Assembly: GCA_902766115.1 (NCBI GenBank)
Contig: CACXCL010000115.1
Location: 1 to 7,189 of the forward strand
Length of the DNA: 7,189 nucleotides
Source: an uncultured Ruminococcus sp.
GTDB taxonomy: Bacteria; Bacillota; Clostridia; Oscillospirales; CAG-272
Reading direction: 5' to 3'
Below, in pieces: positions 5,673 to 7,189 of the stretch; the stretch's first letter is position 1; each line of letters starts with the position of its first letter. The notes below the pieces were generated by a model. That model searched no databases. It saw only the letters and a list, made by a program, of their open reading frames with translations, and was not told the origin of the DNA. The translations under genes and the position numbers were made by a program.

Positions 5673-6710
5673 ATGGAAACAAAACGTAATGTCAAGTATT
5701 TTACAGCCCCTCCGATCTCGATCGTGACGATAATCGCTCTTGTGTTCACGGTCGTGATGTTCGTGTTGATCTTCAACTCCAAAACCCTTCCCATTGGAGT
5801 CATCGGCGTCATCGTCGGCATCGCCGTCGTTGCGTTCTCCTCCGGCGGAAAAGCGTCCGACGTCGATATCGAGTATCAGGCGACCGAATACACAAAGGAC
5901 CTTGAAGAAGAATCCATGAAAAAGTACGAGGTCTACGAAAAGAACTTTCTCAAGACCATGAAGCCTCTCAATTTCAGAGGATATGATTATGACGAGAGCC
6001 GCGAAGGGTTTTACTACAGGAAGGGACGCGACGGCACTCCGAGGACCAGTTATTTTTCCGCAGCGAACATGATTTTCACAAGCGAGAAGGTATACATTTA
6101 CTCGAAGAGGATCTCTCTTGTCGATGAGACAAAGCACGATATAATCACCGGTTCTTATAAGTATTCCGATCTTGACCGCGCGATGATCGAAGAGAAGAGC
6201 TATACCATAAAGGGATCAAAGGGCAACGCTGCTATTCCTCTGTATCTCTTTACTCTTCTGAAGAAGAACGGAGAAAAGGCGTTTGAAATGTACGTTGACT
6301 ACGGCGCTGACACTGATCTTGCAGTCGACAATATAAACAGGACGATCAAAGTTCGCACCGAGGAGCTCCATAAGCTTGCTGCCGAGAAGGCGGAAAAACT
6401 TGCCGCATTCCGCGCGAAGGTGGCAAAGGAAGCCGCCGAAGAGAAGGCGCAGGCCGAAGCGGAAACGAAAAAGAACAAAAAGTCCGCTTCAAAGGCTAAA
6501 GAGGCCGTTTCCGAAGTTGCGGCGGAGGCCGAAGAGGCAGCAGAAAGCGTCGAAGAAAAGGTTGAAGAAACCGCCGGCGCCGTTGAAAAAACCGTTGACG
6601 GTATCAAGGAAAACGTTGCCGAAGAGATCAAGAATGAGGCAGCAGAAAGCGTCGAAGAAGTTAAAGAAGAAGTCGCCGACGCGTCCGGTGAGATCGCGGA
6701 TAATATCTGA
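5673..6710 (+). CDS. Membrane-anchored protein with Ala/Glu/Lys-rich helical tail, 345 aa
   Basis: Unrecognised family. A short basic N-terminus precedes two closely spaced hydrophobic helices (about 16-35 and 39-56) that would form a hairpin in the membrane, leaving both ends in the cytoplasm. Residues about 62-95 are charged. Residues about 97-228 form a mixed soluble domain with strand-like patterns (EGFYYRKG, KVYIYSKRISLV, AFEMYVDYG); a bacterial PH-like fold is possible but unproven. From about 231 to the end the protein is almost only A, E, K and V, with a coiled-coil or LEA/apolipoprotein-like character. The motif EAAESVEE occurs at 288-295 and 322-329. GGGAG (5662-5666) lies 6 nt before the ATG. 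The gene has a perfect promoter and its own terminator, so it is likely monocistronic and well expressed. Confidence 0.85.
   Translation: METKRNVKYFTAPPISIVTIIALVFTVVMFVLIFNSKTLPIGVIGVIVGIAVVAFSSGGKASDVDIEYQATEYTKDLEEESMKKYEVYEKNFLKTMKPLNFRGYDYDESREGFYYRKGRDGTPRTSYFSAANMIFTSEKVYIYSKRISLVDETKHDIITGSYKYSDLDRAMIEEKSYTIKGSKGNAAIPLYLFTLLKKNGEKAFEMYVDYGADTDLAVDNINRTIKVRTEELHKLAAEKAEKLAAFRAKVAKEAAEEKAQAEAETKKNKKSASKAKEAVSEVAAEAEEAAESVEEKVEETAGAVEKTVDGIKENVAEEIKNEAAESVEEVKEEVADASGEIADNI
6534..6659 (+). repeat. 24-nt in-frame direct repeat, 102 nt apart
   Basis: The 24 bases at 6534-6557 recur exactly at 6636-6659. The period of 102 nt is 34 codons, so the reading frame is kept and the tail motif EAAESVEE is repeated. 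Identity at the DNA level, including third positions, suggests recent duplication or gene conversion within the helical tail. Confidence 0.85.
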
Positions 6711-6731
6711 TTAACCGAAGAATGATCTGAT

Positions 6732-6765
6732 GATCCCGGGGATCCTTTCCCCGGGATCCGTTTTT
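6732..6765 (+). terminator. Intrinsic terminator of the 345-aa protein gene
   Basis: GATCCCGGGGA (6732-6742) pairs perfectly with TCCCCGGGATC (6748-6758) around TCCTT, followed by CG and TTTTT (6761-6765). It lies 21 nt after the stop. Confidence 0.92.
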
Positions 6766-6873
6766 GTTCCGGGAATTGCATAAAACAGATTCATCGGTCG
6801 ATAAGTTCCTTCCGGACGCCGTGCTTCCCGCGGAGCCTTTTTTTAAGATGCGGGATATATTTTGATTTTTCTC

Positions 6874-6902
6874 TTGAAAACATCAATCTCTTGTGCTAAA
6901 AT
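6874..6902 (+). promoter_or_regulatory. SigA-type promoter upstream of tRNA-Ser
   Basis: TTGAAA (6874-6879), 17-bp spacer, TAAAAT (6897-6902). Transcription should begin near 6909, about 200 nt before the mature tRNA-Ser and just 7-9 nt before the broken tRNA-Ser copy. No better promoter is seen closer to the tRNA. Confidence 0.7.
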
Positions 6903-6915
6903 ATAGTGGTCAGTC

Positions 6916-7057
6916 ACGGAAGCGTATCGAAGTGGGGACGAGTCCGACCGCCGCCGGGGGCGGAAAAAGGGAGGACGAGGAGTGGTAGCGGTCGAAATCC
7001 TGCGAGCGGGAAGCGAGCGAAGGATTTCGGGCACCGCAACAGGGCATAACGGGCCTG
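6916..7057 (+). pseudogene. Broken copy of the tRNA-Ser 5' half, split by a 109-nt insert
   Basis: Block A, acggaagcgtatcgaagtgg (6916-6935), matches 7107-7126 at the 5' end of tRNA-Ser. Block B, CATAACGGGCCTG (7045-7057), matches 7128-7140. In the intact tRNA the blocks are one base apart, so here the copy is opened in the D-loop by 6936-7044. The match ends inside the 5' strand of the anticodon stem and no 3' half follows. It lies just after the promoter and so is probably transcribed as leader RNA of the real tRNA. It may be a recombination relic or a working structured leader. Confidence 0.7.
6988..7037 (+). other. 14-bp hairpin in the tRNA-Ser leader, with a competing upstream pairing
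   Basis: CGAAATCCT (6993-7001) pairs with AGGATTTCG (7021-7029). The stem is extended by GCGGT (6988-6992) with ACCGC (7033-7037) across a 3-nt bulge. The same GCGGTCG (6988-6994) is also exactly complementary to CGACCGC (6945-6951), so two folds exclude each other in part. No U tract follows, so it is not an intrinsic terminator. Confidence 0.6.
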
Positions 7058-7108
7058 CCCGGAGTAATCGAATAGAGTATCATACTCCGAAAGGAGTCTG
7101 AAATATAC

Positions 7109-7189
7109 GGAAGCGTATCGAAGTGGTCATAACGGGCCTGACTCGAAATCAGGTAGTCCTCACGGGCTCGTGGGTTCGAATCCCACCGC
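7109..7189 (+). tRNA. tRNA-Ser (anticodon CGA), cut by the window end
   Basis: A class II tRNA. The 5' acceptor strand is GGAAGCG, and the anticodon stem CCTGA/TCAGG holds the loop CTCGAAA with anticodon CGA, reading UCG. The long variable arm folds as GTCC-TCAC-GGGC, and the T-arm is GTGGG-TTCGAAT-CCCAC. The last three bases, CGC, begin the 3' acceptor strand; the final few bases lie beyond the window. Its 5' half is duplicated at 6916-7057. Confidence 0.95.

Noticed and set aside
5499..6137. Minus-strand frame over 5499-6137
   Set aside because: Its translation crosses the perfect promoter at 5600-5628 and is antisense to a well-supported plus-strand gene.
6823..6844. Weak hairpin GCTTC/GGAGC followed by seven T
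   Set aside because: The stem is 5 bp with a G-U pair and no gene precedes it after the strong terminator at 6732-6765. The rest of 6766-6873 shows nothing else.
7030..7060. T-box riboswitch in the tRNA-Ser leader
   Set aside because: GGGCACCGC only loosely resembles the T-box core, no specifier stem or terminator is evident, and the downstream gene is a tRNA, not a synthetase or amino-acid gene.

Overview
The window looks like chromosomal DNA of a Bacillota bacterium, most likely an uncultured gut member of the Clostridia. The reasons are the strong SigA-type promoters (TTGACA/TATAAT with 17-bp spacing), GGAGG ribosome sites, a tRNA-Glu of Bacillus/Clostridium type with no encoded CCA, intrinsic terminators throughout, and a clostridial-type Xer recombinase. 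This placement is an inference from the sequence alone.

Layout. (1) 1-834, minus strand: a promoter drives a 42-residue single-helix membrane protein and then rsuA (16S rRNA pseudouridine synthase), whose 3' end lies outside the window. (2) 891-1202, plus strand: a perfect -35 promoter drives tRNA-Glu(UUC), followed by a strong terminator. Behind it lies a compact structured segment bounded by an inverted and then a direct copy of the tRNA T-arm/3' end, closed by a second terminator. (3) 1207-1485, no gene: a striking element in which GTGAAAT units (three) and then ATTTCAC units (four) alternate with small, mostly perfect hairpins, followed by a bidirectional terminator, a C/T-only tract and the terminator of the next minus-strand gene. 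(4) 1514-4835, minus strand: a two-gene unit with an 8-bp overlap, a XerC/XerD-type tyrosine recombinase followed by a cytosolic GH95 alpha-L-fucosidase. (5) 4924-6765, plus strand: an unrecognised multi-pass membrane protein behind a promoter with a palindrome at its start region, then a separate gene with a perfect-consensus promoter encoding a membrane-anchored protein with a long Ala/Glu/Lys/Val-rich tail, and a terminator. (6) 6711-7108, about 400 bp without a protein gene: the terminator just named, a featureless stretch at 6766-6873, a promoter at 6874-6902, then a roughly 200-nt structured leader carrying a broken copy of the tRNA-Ser 5' half. (7) 7109 to the window end: tRNA-Ser(CGA), cut by the window edge.

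The protein genes do not form one pathway. rsuA and the two tRNAs serve translation, Xer recombinases usually serve chromosome dimer resolution, and GH95 points to use of fucosylated glycans. The most unusual content is non-coding: the GTGAAAT/ATTTCAC hairpin element and the partial tRNA copies joined to nested hairpins at both tRNA loci.
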